This document shows positions 43,346 to 54,094 of a stretch of 64,000 nucleotides of DNA, piece after piece (position 1 is the first letter of the stretch; each line of letters starts with the position of its first letter). Below the pieces are notes generated by a model. It saw only the letters and a program-made list of their open reading frames with translations, did not search any database and was not told the origin of the DNA. This DNA comes from Bicyclus anynana (lineage: Eukaryota; Arthropoda; Insecta; Lepidoptera; Nymphalidae): NCBI RefSeq assembly GCF_947172395.1, contig NC_069104.1:3437355-3501354 (forward strand). The letters run 5' to 3'. The position numbers and the translations under genes are program-made.

Positions 43346-43639
43346 AAAAATAAAATCAGGTGTTACGTCATACACATTACACAAAACTAAATGAGGTTCT
43401 ACATTGCCTTAATTTTGCTCTGTGACTCGAGGAAGGGCTAACGTCCTCTTTTACAACCCACAAGTGTCAGATGAAATCATTTTGGCAACTTATTTTAATG
43501 GTAACTTTATGGTCTTTTTACGGTGCATTTAGACTTGCTCACCTCTTGCTCGGGTTTATTCAATGATTAATGTGTCTTCAGCATTGATACAAAAAACTAA
43601 AGATATAAAGATATGTAATTCTTCTTCTTAATGATACTT

Positions 43640-43720
43640 AAAGGTAAATGAATCAGCTTCCATCTTTACACAGGAAGTAAAAATAAAAGAAATTGTAATG
43701 ATTTTAACTATAGTAAATTT
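43640..43720 (+). mobile_element. LINE 3'-UTR fragment
   Basis: AGCTTCCATCTTTACACAGG and AAGTAAAAATAAAAGAAATTG match the opening of 23596-23845. It is cut by the SINE that follows. Confidence 0.5.
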
Positions 43721-44048
43721 TTTTTTTTTATTATTTTACAAGTTAGCCCTTGACTACAATCTCACCTGATGGTAAGTGATGATGCAGTCTAAGATGGAAG
43801 CGGGCTAAGTTATTAGGAGGAGGATGAAAATCCACACCCCTTTTGGTTTCTACACGGCATCGTACCGGAACGCTAAATCGCTTGGCGGTACGTCTTTGCT
43901 GGTAGGGTGGTAACTAGCCACGGCCGAAGCCTCCCACCAGCCAGACCTGGACATATTAAGAAAATCGCAATCTGCCCAGCCGGGTCTCGAACCCATGACC
44001 TCCGTCTTGTAAATCCACCGCGCATACCACTGCGCCACGGAGGCCGTC
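43719..44048 (-). mobile_element. SINE family 1, full-length
   Basis: Poly(T) start to GGAGGCCGTC. The 117- and 99-codon frames on the minus strand run through this SINE and the next one and are not genes. Confidence 0.92.
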
Positions 44049-44049
44049 A

Positions 44050-44130
44050 AAATATATAGTAAAATATATATATGATAAATATATATATGATGATAATAAA
44101 TAAATAAATAAAAATAAATAAATATAGAGA
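44050..44130. repeat. AT-rich simple repeat
   Basis: Mixed (TA)n, (ATAA)n and (AAAT)n between two SINEs, probably expanded SINE tails. Confidence 0.7.
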
Positions 44131-44265
44131 GCCGTGATAGCCCAGTGGATATGACCTCTGCCTCCGATTCTGGAGGGTGTAGGTTCGAATCCGGTCGGGG
44201 CATGCAGTTTTGTGAAATTTAATATCACGTATCTCAAACGGTGAAGGAAAAACATCGTGAGATCT
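44131..44265 (+). mobile_element. SINE family 2, 3' part missing
   Basis: Complete head (GAGCCGTGATAGCCCAGTGG, GGTTCGAATCC), an internal deletion after GGGGCATGCAG, and an end at AACATCGTGAG. Confidence 0.88.
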
Positions 44266-44518
44266 CATCTTAGATGATGAGATTGTTGTATGGTTGTTTA
44301 GTTACATGTGGTATTAAAAAATTATCAATATATTATTATTTGAGCCAAAAATAGACGTAATGTAAGCCCACAGTTTTAAACTACATTTTTACCGGCGTAT
44401 TGGTAAAGTAGGTACGCATAATAATCGTATTATGTCCTTAATGAGAAAAAGCGCAACAGCCAATATGCTATAATCATATTACAGTCCGTGACGTAATAAA
44501 TGTAGTACCAATGAGAAT

Positions 44519-44580
44519 TGGGTAACTACGTATAAAAAATAATTACAGTCTTGTAATTATTTTTTATACGTAGTTACCCA
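44519..44580. repeat. Perfect 29-bp hairpin
   Basis: 44519-44547 (TGGGTAACTACGTATAAAAA...) is exactly inverted at 44552-44580 around a 4-base loop. This is a whole short palindrome with no partner elsewhere in the window. Confidence 0.95.
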
Positions 44581-44752
44581 AAAACTTAAATACACAAACA
44601 AATGAAAAATATTCCAGATACCTTTTATACAGTGATTTCTTCACGATTTAATGTCTATCGGATTATAGTCTAATTATTATTTTAATGAAAAAAAAACTGA
44701 CTCTAGATTGGTGGAATGTATCTCAGTACATAAAGATGTTGATGTTGATTAT

Positions 44753-45079
44753 GACGGCCTCCGTGGCGCAGTGGTATGCGCGGTGGATTTACAAGACGGA
44801 GGTCCTGGGTTCGATCCCCGGCTGGGCAGATAGAGATTTTCTTAATTTGTCCAGGTCTGACTGGTGGGAGGCTTCGGCCATGGCTAGTTACCACCCTACC
44901 GGCAAAGACGTACCGCCGAGCGTTTAGCGTTCCGGTATGATGCCGTGTAGAAACCGAAAGGGGTGTGGATTTTCATCCTCCTCCTAACAAGTTAGCCCGC
45001 TTCCATCTTAGACTGCATCATCACTTACCATCAGGTGAGATTGTAGTCAAGGGCTAACTAGTAAAGGGTAAAAAAAAAT
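44753..45079 (+). mobile_element. SINE family 1, full-length
   Basis: Complete copy. It retains GGTTCGATCCCCGGCTGGGC and poly(A); a one-base loss at CCGCCGAGCGTTTAGC. Confidence 0.92.
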
Positions 45080-46026
45080 GTAAAAAAAATGAATTCTTGA
45101 AAACAGATTGGAAATCTATTAGATTATTATTGTTAACGCATTACTTTGACCAGAACATGGAAAATAGAAAACGCTAAATCTGACGCTAAAGCTAACACTT
45201 TAGGCGATTACTATTCTTAGTTGACTGTAGAGAGGTGGAACGTCCATTAGTACCAGAATTGAAGATTCGTTTTAATACGTGCTGGTGGTTAATAGTCAAT
45301 CCATCAGTAGGCCTAGCATGCGGCAAACGACATATCTAGCTTAGAGAAATAGACAAATGACAACCATTGGCGGCAAAGTTGTCTCGGTCCTATCTTTTTC
45401 GTTCCAAAGCAATTAAAGAGATAGCGATATTTTCGATGGTGCTATATTTTGAAAAATAAATCTATATCTTTTAATAAGACCAAAAAACCCATTCCTCTTC
45501 AACTAGTCGGAAAATACAGTGTTAAGAATGGGCACGACAATAGACCAGGGAGCGAGGATCAAACCGCCCTCGGTGATCAGTCCGGCCCCTTTACTGAGCT
45601 ATTGAAGCATAAAGGTCTTATTTGTCTATTTCTCTTCACTAAATATGTCGTTAGTCGCATGTTTGCAAACGACATATTTCGTTAAGATAAATCAATTATA
45701 GGCCTACCTACACCAGCTACTAACGGCCTATTTATCTGTTAGTAAATTTGTTACCTGTACCTAATGACGTGATTTACTTCAATGCCTGTAACATATTCTA
45801 TGGATCTTTGGTTTATTGGTAGATTATATCAATGACTCCCAGCTTTGCATTTCAATACTTTGTTGTGGGAAAACGTTACAAAAATATTTATCGTTCAGTT
45901 TACCTGGTATTACTGCATTATTAGCATATTGAGTGCTTACATTTTTACTGTTCGTAAAATTATAAAATAGTTATTGTGTTTATTTCGTTTATAAGTTTTG
46001 TTTGTGGACTTGTCACTGAAACTTGC
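45080..46026. other. No gene recognised
   Basis: GGTGCTATATTTTGAAAAAT near 45439 starts a 78-codon frame without motifs. GACAACCATTGGCGGCAAAG near 45360 has a faint relative near 56286 (GTCAACCAATGGCGGTACAA), each followed by a TTTCGTTCC/TTTCGTCCC block, so an old repeat may be present in both. Confidence 0.4.
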
Positions 46027-46270
46027 TGATCTGCAGGGTTATTATGTAACTCGGTGTACCATTAAAACAATCAGTCACTACATCGTTTTTCATCGTATTT
46101 TGGTTTTTGCAAAAATCTAACATTGTTTTTTTTAACGAAATTACACAATTATCGTCATTATACGTAAAGTTACATTATTATAGCAGTGGAAATAGTAAGT
46201 ACTAACGTTGTTTTTACAACAAACTAGTATTTACGTAATTTTGTTGAAATATTCATGTTATTAGATGATT
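46027..46270. repeat. Unclassified repeat, copy 2 (relative at 737-960)
   Basis: CTGCAGGGTTATTATGTAAC, GGTGTACCATTAAAACAATC and CAGTCACTACATCGTTTTTC align with 737-960. Confidence 0.4.
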
Positions 46271-46340
46271 GTTAAAAACAAAAAATCACTGTCATTGGAT
46301 GTAAAATGGCGTAGTAAACGTCATATTGTAGAAAAAAACT

Positions 46341-46559
46341 ATGTTAGATGATCACAAAAACGAAAATACGACGAAAATCGACATAGTGACTCATTGTTTG
46401 AATGGTACACCGAGATACATAATAAGGTCCTTGGACCAGGAAATTATAAGTATTGCAAGGTGTGGTGTAGACAATGATTATATAGTATTAGATGCATTAC
46501 GTGCCTACAAAATCACCACAAAGCACATCAAAGTGTTACTAACTCAGCTACTATATTGA
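46341..46559 (+). other. 72-codon open frame, unrecognised
   Basis: The peptide has a balanced composition (C-L-N-G-T-P-R-Y-I-I-R-S-L-D-Q-E) and looks slightly more protein-like than the other frames here. It lies between a dispersed repeat and a MITE with no promoter or splice context. It may be chance or a decayed element fragment. Confidence 0.15.
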
Positions 46560-46565
46560 TTCTCT

Positions 46566-46700
46566 TTTTACAATCGCAAACGCTTAGAAAACTAAAAGAT
46601 CTATTGGAATGACATTAATGATCAATAGGATCATTATATCAATCGGATATGTCAGTCACATATTTTTTTTAATTTTCGAAACGTTAGCGATTGTAGAAAG
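46566..46700. mobile_element. MITE family U copy 1 (TACAATCGC... ends)
   Basis: The left end TTTTTACAATCGCAAACGCT is inverted at the right as CGTTAGCGATTGTAGAAA. A central CATTAATGATCAATAGGATC block matches the second copy at 47657. Confidence 0.75.
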
Positions 46701-47015
46701 TGAATTAATGTAACATGGCTAGAGTTGCTGTTTAAAATAGGCTGTTGATACTGATGATTATTATAAGCTGCAGGTTTTTCAAAAGTTTAAGCGAATAATC
46801 TTCTCCATTTTAAATAATAAGAATTATTATAGTGTTGACGAGTACATGAACGACATAAAATTTTGTAATGTATAAATATTGACGTTTTATAATTGTAGGT
46901 ATAATAAATTATTGTAAAATTCTGTAAATATTTGCACGCTGATATATCAGTAAATTGTGTTGGAATTTTTTATCTATAGTGTAAGAACCATTGTAACCCA
47001 CAGTTTCAGCAAATA

Positions 47016-47016
47016 A

Positions 47017-47057
<41 letters not shown>
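47016..47057. repeat. (TTA)n microsatellite, about 13 units
   Basis: Uninterrupted TTA repeat. In the minus strand it creates an artificial run of asparagines. Confidence 0.95.
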
Positions 47058-47106
47058 AGGTAATCGCATGAAAATCCGTAAAAAAAATCGTAGGTACATT
47101 ACAGGA

Positions 47107-47395
47107 ATATGACCTCTGCCTGCGATTCCGGAGGGTGTGGATTCGAATCCGGTCTGGTGAATGCACCTCCAACTTTTCAGTTGTATGCATTTTAGGATAT
47201 TAAATATCACGTGTCTCAAATGGTGAAGGAAAAACATCGTGAGGAAATCTGCATACCAGAGAATTTTCCCAATTTTCTGCGTGTGTGAAGTCTGCCAATC
47301 CGCATTGGGCCAGCGTGTTGAACTATTGGCCTAACCCCTCTCATTCTGAGAGGAGGCTCGAGCTGAGCAATGAGTCGAATATGGGTTGATAATGA
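47107..47395 (+). mobile_element. SINE family 2, head truncated
   Basis: From ATATGACCTCTGCCTGCGAT (A box missing) to ATATGGGTTGATAATGATG. Confidence 0.9.
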
Positions 47396-47656
47396 TGTGT
47401 GAAAATCTTTATCTACAGCCTTCGAAGCAAACGCTAATTGTCAGACATTGAGGTCTTGAATCATAGCTGTCAATTGCGTCATTTCTCTAATTGGCCAGTC
47501 ATGCGCGGAATGTTCGCCAGTTTTTTATGAATATCCTCACGCCATACGACTATTAGCTGAGGAGATTGTGGCGATTTTGGTGGACCCTATGAATTAATCT
47601 TAAGCGAAGGTTACGCAAACATCCTGGGCCTGCAGCCATGTGGAACGTTGATTTTC

Positions 47657-47800
47657 TTTTTACAATGGTTAACGCTTCGAAAATTTACAAATATATGGGA
47701 ATGACATTTGCTATCGAGAGGTCACGTGGTCACGTTATCGATCGGGTCTGTCATTGGCATACGTTTTTATAGTTTTTGAAGCGTTAGCGTTTGTAGAAAG
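47657..47800. mobile_element. MITE family U copy 2
   Basis: TTTTTACAATGGTTAACGCT and GAAGCGTTAGCGTTTGTAGA are inverted ends. The centre has GTCACGTGGTCACGTTATCG, itself partly palindromic. Confidence 0.75.
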
Positions 47801-47856
47801 ACTCACTCAATCATAAATTTCTTAACACAAATATCCCTCTCCTATGCTCCCATTTT

Positions 47857-48192
47857 GACGGCCTCCATGACGCAGTGGTATGCGTGGTGGATTTACAAGA
47901 CGGAGGTCCTAGGTTCGATCCCCGGTTGGGCCGATTAAGGTTTTCTTAATTGGTCCAGGTCTGGCTGGTGGGAGGTTTCGGTCGTGGCTAGTTACCACCC
48001 TACCGACAAAGACGTACCGCCAAGCGATTTAGCGTTCCGGTACGATGTCGTGTAGAAACCGAAAGGAGTGATTTTCATCCTCCTCCTAACAAGTTAGCCC
48101 GCTTCCATCTTAGACTGCATCATCACTTACCATCAGGTGAGATTGTAGTCAAGGGTTAGCTAGAGAGCTAACTAAAGAATACAAAAAAAAAA
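47857..48192 (+). mobile_element. SINE family 1, full-length
   Basis: Head GACGGCCTCCATGACGCAGT to poly(A). A GGTTAGCTAGAGAGCTAACT insertion makes a small hairpin in the tail. Confidence 0.92.
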
Positions 48193-48482
48193 GCGTCTAA
48201 ATGAAATTAAGACAATTATGTCTTAATTTCAGTTGTCCGCCTCAGTTTTGATGTGCCCTATCTCTAGTATAAAATATCATTGCTTCTATACTTACATTAT
48301 TTTGACTACCAGCTCTGAGTCTAAAAATTATATCGCCATTGGCCAGTTTTTGTGCGTTCGCGCAGATTGTCGACGCGTTCGTAGAAAAACTGACCGCTGA
48401 ATAGATGAAGGCCGTGGGTGGACGGGCTCTGAAGTTTAGCATTAGCATTGACCTCCGAGTTGCAGCGGGATACTTTTTAAAA
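48193..48482. other. No gene recognised
   Basis: A palindrome AATTAAGACAATTATGTCTT spans about 48204-48223. The minus-strand 68-codon frame at 48242-48448 has no motif. Confidence 0.4.
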
Positions 48483-48658
48483 TCCTACTAATATTATAAA
48501 CGCGAAAGTTTGTATCGATGTTTGGATGTTTGTTACTCTTTAACGGCGCTACTACTGAAGCGATTTGGCTAAAATTTAGAATAGAAATGGATTTTACTTT
48601 AGATTAACACATAGGTTACTTTTTATCCGGAAAAAAACCATGGTTAATTTCATTAATT
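48483..48658 (+). mobile_element. Helitron-like family A, 3'-truncated
   Basis: TCCTACTAATATTATAAACG after A, one core module, ending at AACCATGGTTAATTTC. The CTAG end is missing and a SINE fragment follows at once. Confidence 0.7.
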
Positions 48659-48663
48659 TCAGT

Positions 48664-48866
48664 TTAATTAAATATCACGTGTCTCAAACGGTGAAGGAAA
48701 AACATCGTGAGGAAATCTGCATACCAGAGAATTTTCCCAATTTTTTGCGTGTGTGAAGTCTGCCAATCCGCATTGGGCCAGCGTGGTGGACTATTGGCCT
48801 GACCCCTTTCATTCTAAGAGGAGACTCGAGCTCAGCAGTGAGTCGAATATGGGTTGATAACGACAA
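48664..48866 (+). mobile_element. SINE family 2, 5'-truncated
   Basis: From TTAAATATCACGTGTCTCAA to GAATATGGGTTGATAACGAC, with no head. It may have inserted into and removed the Helitron-like 3' part. Confidence 0.88.
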
Positions 48867-49087
48867 GTGTAGGTGACATGGCGCTAAATAATCTAGATAG
48901 TTACATGTTAACTTCGATTGCAACCGTACATGTCATTTGATTACCCCGCACGGCCCGATCGTTACGTAAAAAGGTTATTGTGTTTCGACGGGAAATAACA
49001 GACGCGGCGCGTGCGCGAAAGTAAACTTAATACGACATCTGGCGGCTGGTGCAAGTTATGAACTTTGCGTCTTTATTACTGAGCTGA
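48867..49087. other. GC-richer spacer, no feature recognised
   Basis: CGCGGCGCGTGCGCGAAAGT near 49000 is a short CpG-rich patch. No gene seen. Confidence 0.35.
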
Positions 49088-49693
49088 TCTATCGGAAATG
49101 AGGAGATCCGCAGACGAACCAAAGTCACCGACACAGCTCAGCGAGTCGCGAAGCTGAAGTAGCAATGGGCAGGCCGCATAGTTCGAAGAGCCGATGGACG
49201 TTGGGGTCCCAAGGTGCTGGAATTGCGACCCCGCACCGGAAAGCCGTGATGAGAGCCGTGATCGCCCCGTGGATATGGCCTCTGCCTCCGATTCCGGAGG
49301 GTGTTCAGTTCTGTGCATTTTAAGAATTTAAATATCACGTGCCTCAAAAACGGTGAAGGTAAACATCGTGAAGAAACCTGCATACCAGAGAGTTTTCTTA
49401 ATTCTCTGCGTGTGTGAAGTCTGCCAATTCGCATTTTGCCAGCGTGGTGGACTATTAGCCTAACCCCTCTCATCTGAGAGGAGACTCGAGCTCAGCAGTG
49501 AGCCGAATATGGGCTGATAACGACGACTGGAAAGCGCAGTATTGGTCGACCCTCCACTAGGTGGTCTGAAGACATAGCGGGTTGCGGGGAGCCGCTGGAT
49601 GCTGGCGGCTCGAGATCGTTTTGTTTGAAAGTCCATGCAAGAGGCCTATGTGCAACTGTGGACGTCCATCGGCTGATAATGATGATGATGGTG
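49088..49693 (+). pseudogene. RTE-type LINE 3' part split by a SINE
   Basis: The left part (49088-49244) encodes E-E-I-R-R-R-T-K-V-T-D-T-A-Q-R-V-A-K-L and W-G-P-K-V-L-E in shifted frames. The right part (49527-49693) continues GGAAAGCGCAGTATTGGTCG through GGACGTCCATCGGCTGATAA to (ATG)n. The two rejoin exactly at the duplicated bases. Confidence 0.88.
49236..49535 (+). mobile_element. SINE family 2 nested in a LINE, 9-bp TSD
   Basis: The SINE proper is 49245-49526. CCGGAAAGC (49236-49244) and CTGGAAAGC (49527-49535) are the target duplication with one change. An internal piece of the head (GGTTCGAATCC) is deleted. Confidence 0.9.
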
Positions 49694-49793
49694 GTTTTAT
49701 TACCCCAATCATCATTATATCATTATCATTATCAATCTATTTTAACGGTCTACTAGGCCAGGACCATCCTTAAACAGGGGACATAAAACTTAG

Positions 49794-49838
49794 ACCCAAC
49801 AGAACAGTTAACAGCCACTGTTCACTGTTCTGTTGGGT
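49794..49838. repeat. Perfect 15-bp hairpin
   Basis: ACCCAACAGAACAGT at 49794-49808 is inverted at 49824-49838 around a 15-base loop. Confidence 0.9.
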
Positions 49839-49839
49839 G

Positions 49840-50502
49840 TTAATGTTAAATTCATGAAAACTCCTGGCTTGAAGGCGGTTGAATGGCGGCTTGATTTTTT
49901 TCAACACTGCAATTACTGATATTCTTCAACCGATTTACATAGTTCCTAAACAAGTTAAATAGGTAAGTTAAACTTCTTCAAGAATCATATTTATGTAATT
50001 ATATCCATAAGTAACTTGAACTTTTTCAAGAATCATAATTTATATCCAATAGTTCACCATGAAACAATTTTCAACAGCATGAAAATCTGTAAAAAAACTC
50101 GAAGAAACAAATGAACTATACTGCATATAACCAAGTATTACTAAAGCCTTATTTTAGTTTTTTTAATCGCTGAAAGCTTTTGACTTTTGGGCGTAAAAGC
50201 GCCGTAGGGTAAAATATTCGAATCGCATCGTATAGGGTTACAACCCACGAGCTTCCGTACACCTACCCTATTCTATTTTATGACTCACCTCTATTTTTAT
50301 CTCTTTCACACCCGCTACAGTACGTGAAATAGAGAAAGAGATGCTAAATGATACAATGAATAGAAGGAATTTCATAATAAGACACCAAAAAATTATATTT
50401 ATAAAACAAGTCCCCTCATTGTACTCGCAAATATCCAATGTCCGAATAGAGAAATGAATAGATGCGATTTGGCAAAAAAAAAAAAATTTAATTATTAAAG
50501 TA
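49840..50502. other. No gene recognised
   Basis: AACTTCTTCAAGAATCATA and AACTTTTTCAAGAATCATA form a short direct repeat near 49970 and 50020. A 101-codon minus frame (50268-50573) is hydrophobic and runs into the transposon end, so it is not called. Confidence 0.4.
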
Positions 50503-52096
50503 GGGGAGACCGGGTACAAAAGTAACGGCGGGTCGAAAGTAACAAATGCTCTGTAAGGATATCCAACAGTCAAACACCACGTCGATGTCGTAAGTTAACA
50601 ACAGGGCGGTACTCCCCTTCCTTGCGTTCAATCGCCACGCGCGCCTTGCGCTGCTAGGTTAAGTGAGAAGACGTTTTGTGATTTCGCACATCAAACGTAA
50701 GTGTTTTGTTGTTCTGTTATTTAGTGTTTTCGTAGTCTTTTAAAAATGATACGAATCTGAATATTTGCATGTTGATTCTTGATTAGATTGATTACACAGT
50801 ATTTTAATTAATTTTGCTCTAGCACATTACATTTTAAGGTTATCTTTTATATTTTAACAGAAATGTGGTCGGGTACAAAAGTAACATAGCCCTATGGGTA
50901 CACAAGTAACATTTTTACTTTTGTCCCCGTACTGATTTGCTAACTTTTTTTGCTTATCATTGTTGTGTGTTAACAGGATCGTCTAATACTGATCGGCTTC
51001 TACAAATAAACAGTGAAATTCCATCTAATGACGTTTTGACTATTCTTGATGCAACAACCCCCATCTTAGTTGATCCAGATACTCCAGTTGATAATCTTCC
51101 AGCGTCGAGTGACCAAATTATCGAGCAAACAGTAAACAATGATTTGTCAAATATAGTATCATCTAATCAAGGATCCAATTCGCCTACACCAGAACCTAGC
51201 GGGTTACAGCAAGCAAATTCCTGTCAGCCATTTGATTTAACACCTAAAGATCTGAGACCCTTACCAAAAGCAGGCCCCAGGACTGCAAGAAGCAGAGGAT
51301 GTAAAAAACGTAAGACAGCAATATTGACGGACACGCCCGACCGAAAAAAAGGCAATTGAGGAAGAACAGAACCTAAAAAAAATTAAAAGTAAGGGAAGGG
51401 TTTTACCACCTGGTACTGGAAATGGCAAGAAAAAGTTACGAAAAAAAGTAAAGAAATATCTACAAAAGGGAAGGGAAAAGGAAAAAAGACAAAGAAGGCA
51501 GCTGAAGAGAAGGAAAGAAATTCAGACAACGAAGATTGCTATTGTCTCGTTTGTTTAGAACAATAGCCGGCCAAGTGAACAGTGGGTTCAATGTCTCTCG
51601 TGTAAAATGTCACACGCCGAATATGTCGATGATGATGCTAATAAAATAAGACTGATTGTAAAAATGATTACATAAAGTTAAAAAATTACTGATCTCATTA
51701 CTAGAAGAAATAATAATTTGTTTTGTTATCTTTAAATATCTTTTTTTAGTTTTTAAGCATTTTGAATGCAACTTCTTTGAATACAAAGACTTTAAATAAA
51801 TAATATGTTGATTTAGTATGTCATATTGTTTTCTTTACGAACCCTTTCAGTCTGTTACTTTTGACCCACAATGTGTTACTTTCGTCCTGCCTACGTGGTC
51901 GGAAGTAACAACTTCCCATTTTTTTTCGAGTCTCTGGTTTTCATATCAAATGACCAATAAAAAGCAAAATTGAGATACCGATGTAAAGACCATAAATGGA
52001 ATGTTTAAATGGTTTTATTCATTTCTATAAAATATTCATGTATAACCAGAAATCAATGTAAATGTTCAAAATGTTACTTTTGTACCCGATCTCCCC
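50503..52096 (+). mobile_element. pogo/Tigger-like DNA transposon, 1.6 kb, defective
   Basis: Inverted ends of 24 bp with one mismatch (GGGGAGACCGGGTACAAAAG...) lie at 50503-50526 and 52073-52096. Both are flanked by TA, as in Tc1/mariner-pogo elements. The words GGGTACAAAAGTAAC and GTTACTTTTGTACCC recur inside both ends (50513, 50873, 50897, 51852, 51872), like subterminal binding sites. The interior keeps only the transposase C-terminus. The DDE core and DNA-binding domain are absent, so it is not autonomous. Confidence 0.85.
50974..51645 (+). pseudogene. Decayed transposase C-terminal region with zinc-finger remnant
   Basis: After an acceptor-like TGTGTTAACAG (ends about 50976), a serine/proline-rich tract leads to D-L-T-P-K-D-L-R-P-L-P-K-A-G-P-R and I-L-T-D-T-P, typical of the C-terminus of pogo-type transposases. 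A frameshift at the A-run near 51345 ends the frame at 51359. A lysine-rich stretch follows in a second frame. A third frame from 51534 has D-C-Y-C-L-V-C, then W-V-Q-C-L-S-C-K and H-A-E, a PHD-like zinc finger lacking its last cysteine. Confidence 0.75.
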
Positions 52097-52139
52097 TACC
52101 TATATAATTTAACAGTTTTTGGTGATGTGCTTGCTTCTG

Positions 52140-52234
52140 AAATCAGGCTCAATGGTACCGAAAATCCATGATTCTCGAAGGATTTGTGAAAAATTTAATT
52201 TTACACGGAGGAAGTCGCAGGCATCCGCTAGTTC
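52140..52234 (+). mobile_element. Helitron-like family A, 3' end only
   Basis: AATCCATGATTCTCGAAGGA, GAGGAAGTCGCAGGCATCCG and CTAG (52229-52232) before T. It directly follows the transposon. Confidence 0.65.
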
Positions 52235-52318
52235 ACAAATAATATGGTATTTGATTTGAGCGTACCTTTTCTAAAGTATTATTTCTTTTTTCCACAAATT
52301 TTGCAATTATTTCTCTTT

Positions 52319-52400
52319 TTAACCGACTTCAAAAAAAGGAGGAGGTTTCTTCAATTCGACCGTATATATTTTCCGCATTGTTGTCAACTAGTTAGGCTTC
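52319..52400 (+). mobile_element. LINE-tail fragment (ACCGACTTCAAAAAAAGGAG)
   Basis: TTAACCGACTTCAAAAAAAG, GAGGAGGTTTCTTCAATTCG and ACCGTATATATTTT match 11535-11590. Confidence 0.55.
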
Positions 52401-52481
52401 GAATGAAATTTATAATACCGCCAATTTCTCAACTTTATTTGGGTTGTCACTAAGAATTTTTTAGTAGTGTGTAAAACTAAA

Positions 52482-52651
52482 TCTTATACTAATATTACAA
52501 AGGGGTAAAGTTTGTGGTACTGTATCTCTGGATCTACTGAACTGATTTTGAAACTTTTTTACCACTATAAAGCCACGTTATTTGTGAGTGTCATAGGATA
52601 TATTTTATCCTCGTACTCTCACGGTAACAGAAACCAAGGGTCATCGGCTAG
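52482..52651 (+). mobile_element. Helitron-like family C, both ends
   Basis: TCTTATACTAATATTACAAA after A, ATCTACTGAACTGATTTTGA, CTCACGGTAACAGAAACC and CTAG at 52648-52651 before T. Confidence 0.78.
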
Positions 52652-53418
52652 TATTCCATATAAAAACATGGGTAAAAGAAAATATTCATTATGGAGTCTC
52701 AACACATCCCCTGTTCTACGTAATGGCCGAACAAGGCTTCTTTGTGTCTAATTACGAATGAAAGAAAATATTGAAACACAACCTGCGACGGACAGACAAA
52801 TTGGCAATGTGATTCATCATGCCTTCTATATTTATAATATAACATAAATGTTGGTTAACTTTGTTTTGTTATACTAATGAAGGACATAAACGACGATTAG
52901 CTATCCTATTACCAACTTATTAACGAACTACCTTATTAACTGTTGGTGATTCCTAACTCACGTATTCACTATTAATTTGTTGATAACTGATCAAAATTAC
53001 TAACCAATGTGTTTAACATTGTCTGGTCTTTACGGAATACGAAAAATGCGGATGTTATTGACTTGATGTTAATTATATTAGATGGCTAACAGTAATGGTA
53101 AGTGATTAGGCCAGCTGAAAACTTTAAAGATATAAAGAAATTCTAACGTAAAAAAATATCGTATAATTAGGTGTAAGGTATCACCTTTATAATTAAGCAT
53201 AATAATTTCATTTAATATAGCTAATATTATAGCATGAAACGTCGGGTAAAGTTATTATTAGATAATGGTGATACTTAAAGTCGAAAACTTAACATTAAAG
53301 TTACGAGGGTTCAAAAGCACCTTGGTCCAAGAAGAACCCACAACAAACTCAACCAAGGAATTTTATTTTGTTTATCACCATAGCTTTTTAAAATATATTT
53401 TTCATTTTTCGTGTAAAA
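52652..53418. other. No gene recognised
   Basis: AT-rich, no repeat partner or coding motif found. Confidence 0.4.
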
Positions 53419-53778
53419 TCCTACTAATATTATAAACACAAAAGTTTGTAAGGATGTTTGCATGTTTGTTACTCTTTAACGACGCAACTACAAAACCGAT
53501 TTGGCTGAAATTTGGAATAGAAATAGATTTTACTCTGGATTAACATATAGGCTACTAAAATCCTTGGATTCACGAGATTTACGAAAACTTAATTTTTTTT
53601 GATGGTATGATATGTTTGTTACTCTTTCACGCCTCGGCCACTGAACGGAATCGCCTGAAATTGAAGTAGAGATAGATTATAGTCTGGATTAATACATAGG
53701 CTACTTTTTACGCCGAAAAAATCCATGGATTTGTGAAAAAGTAAATTCCACGCGGACGAAGTCGCGGGCGTCCGCTAG
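53419..53778 (+). mobile_element. Helitron-like family A, two-module, complete
   Basis: TCCTACTAATATTATAAACA after A (53418) to GGCGTCCGCTAG before T (53779). The hairpin GCGGACGAAGTCGCGGGCGT is intact. Both modules are present with small deletions. Confidence 0.88.
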
Positions 53779-54094
53779 TTAATGATATTTCTTCTTTCTA
53801 GGCTTTTCCGCATTTCACCATGATATTGACTATTGTGCGTACATAACAAATTATTCAGATAATCATTAAAAACATGCTTATTTGCATAAAAACATTGATT
53901 CTAAATTAACTCGCACTCTACATACGAGATTACGAAATATAAAGAAAGATAAATACAAAATTGTAAAAAATTGTCTACAAGTCATTTATTAATCCGAAAG
54001 GACATCGTAATATGTTAAAAGTGAAATTAATTTGATTTTATAATATTATATTTTTATTTGTTAAGGCGAAGCTCTGTTTAAAACAGCACGTCCA
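53779..54094. other. No feature recognised
   Basis: AT-rich spacer. Confidence 0.4.

Noticed and set aside
43850..44255. Minus-strand frames of 117 and 99 codons
   Set aside because: They run through two SINEs and an AT simple repeat. Their peptides recur at other SINE copies.
46909..47237. Minus-strand frames with poly-asparagine or poly-isoleucine
   Set aside because: The homopolymer is the (TTA)n microsatellite at 47016-47057, and the rest is a SINE.
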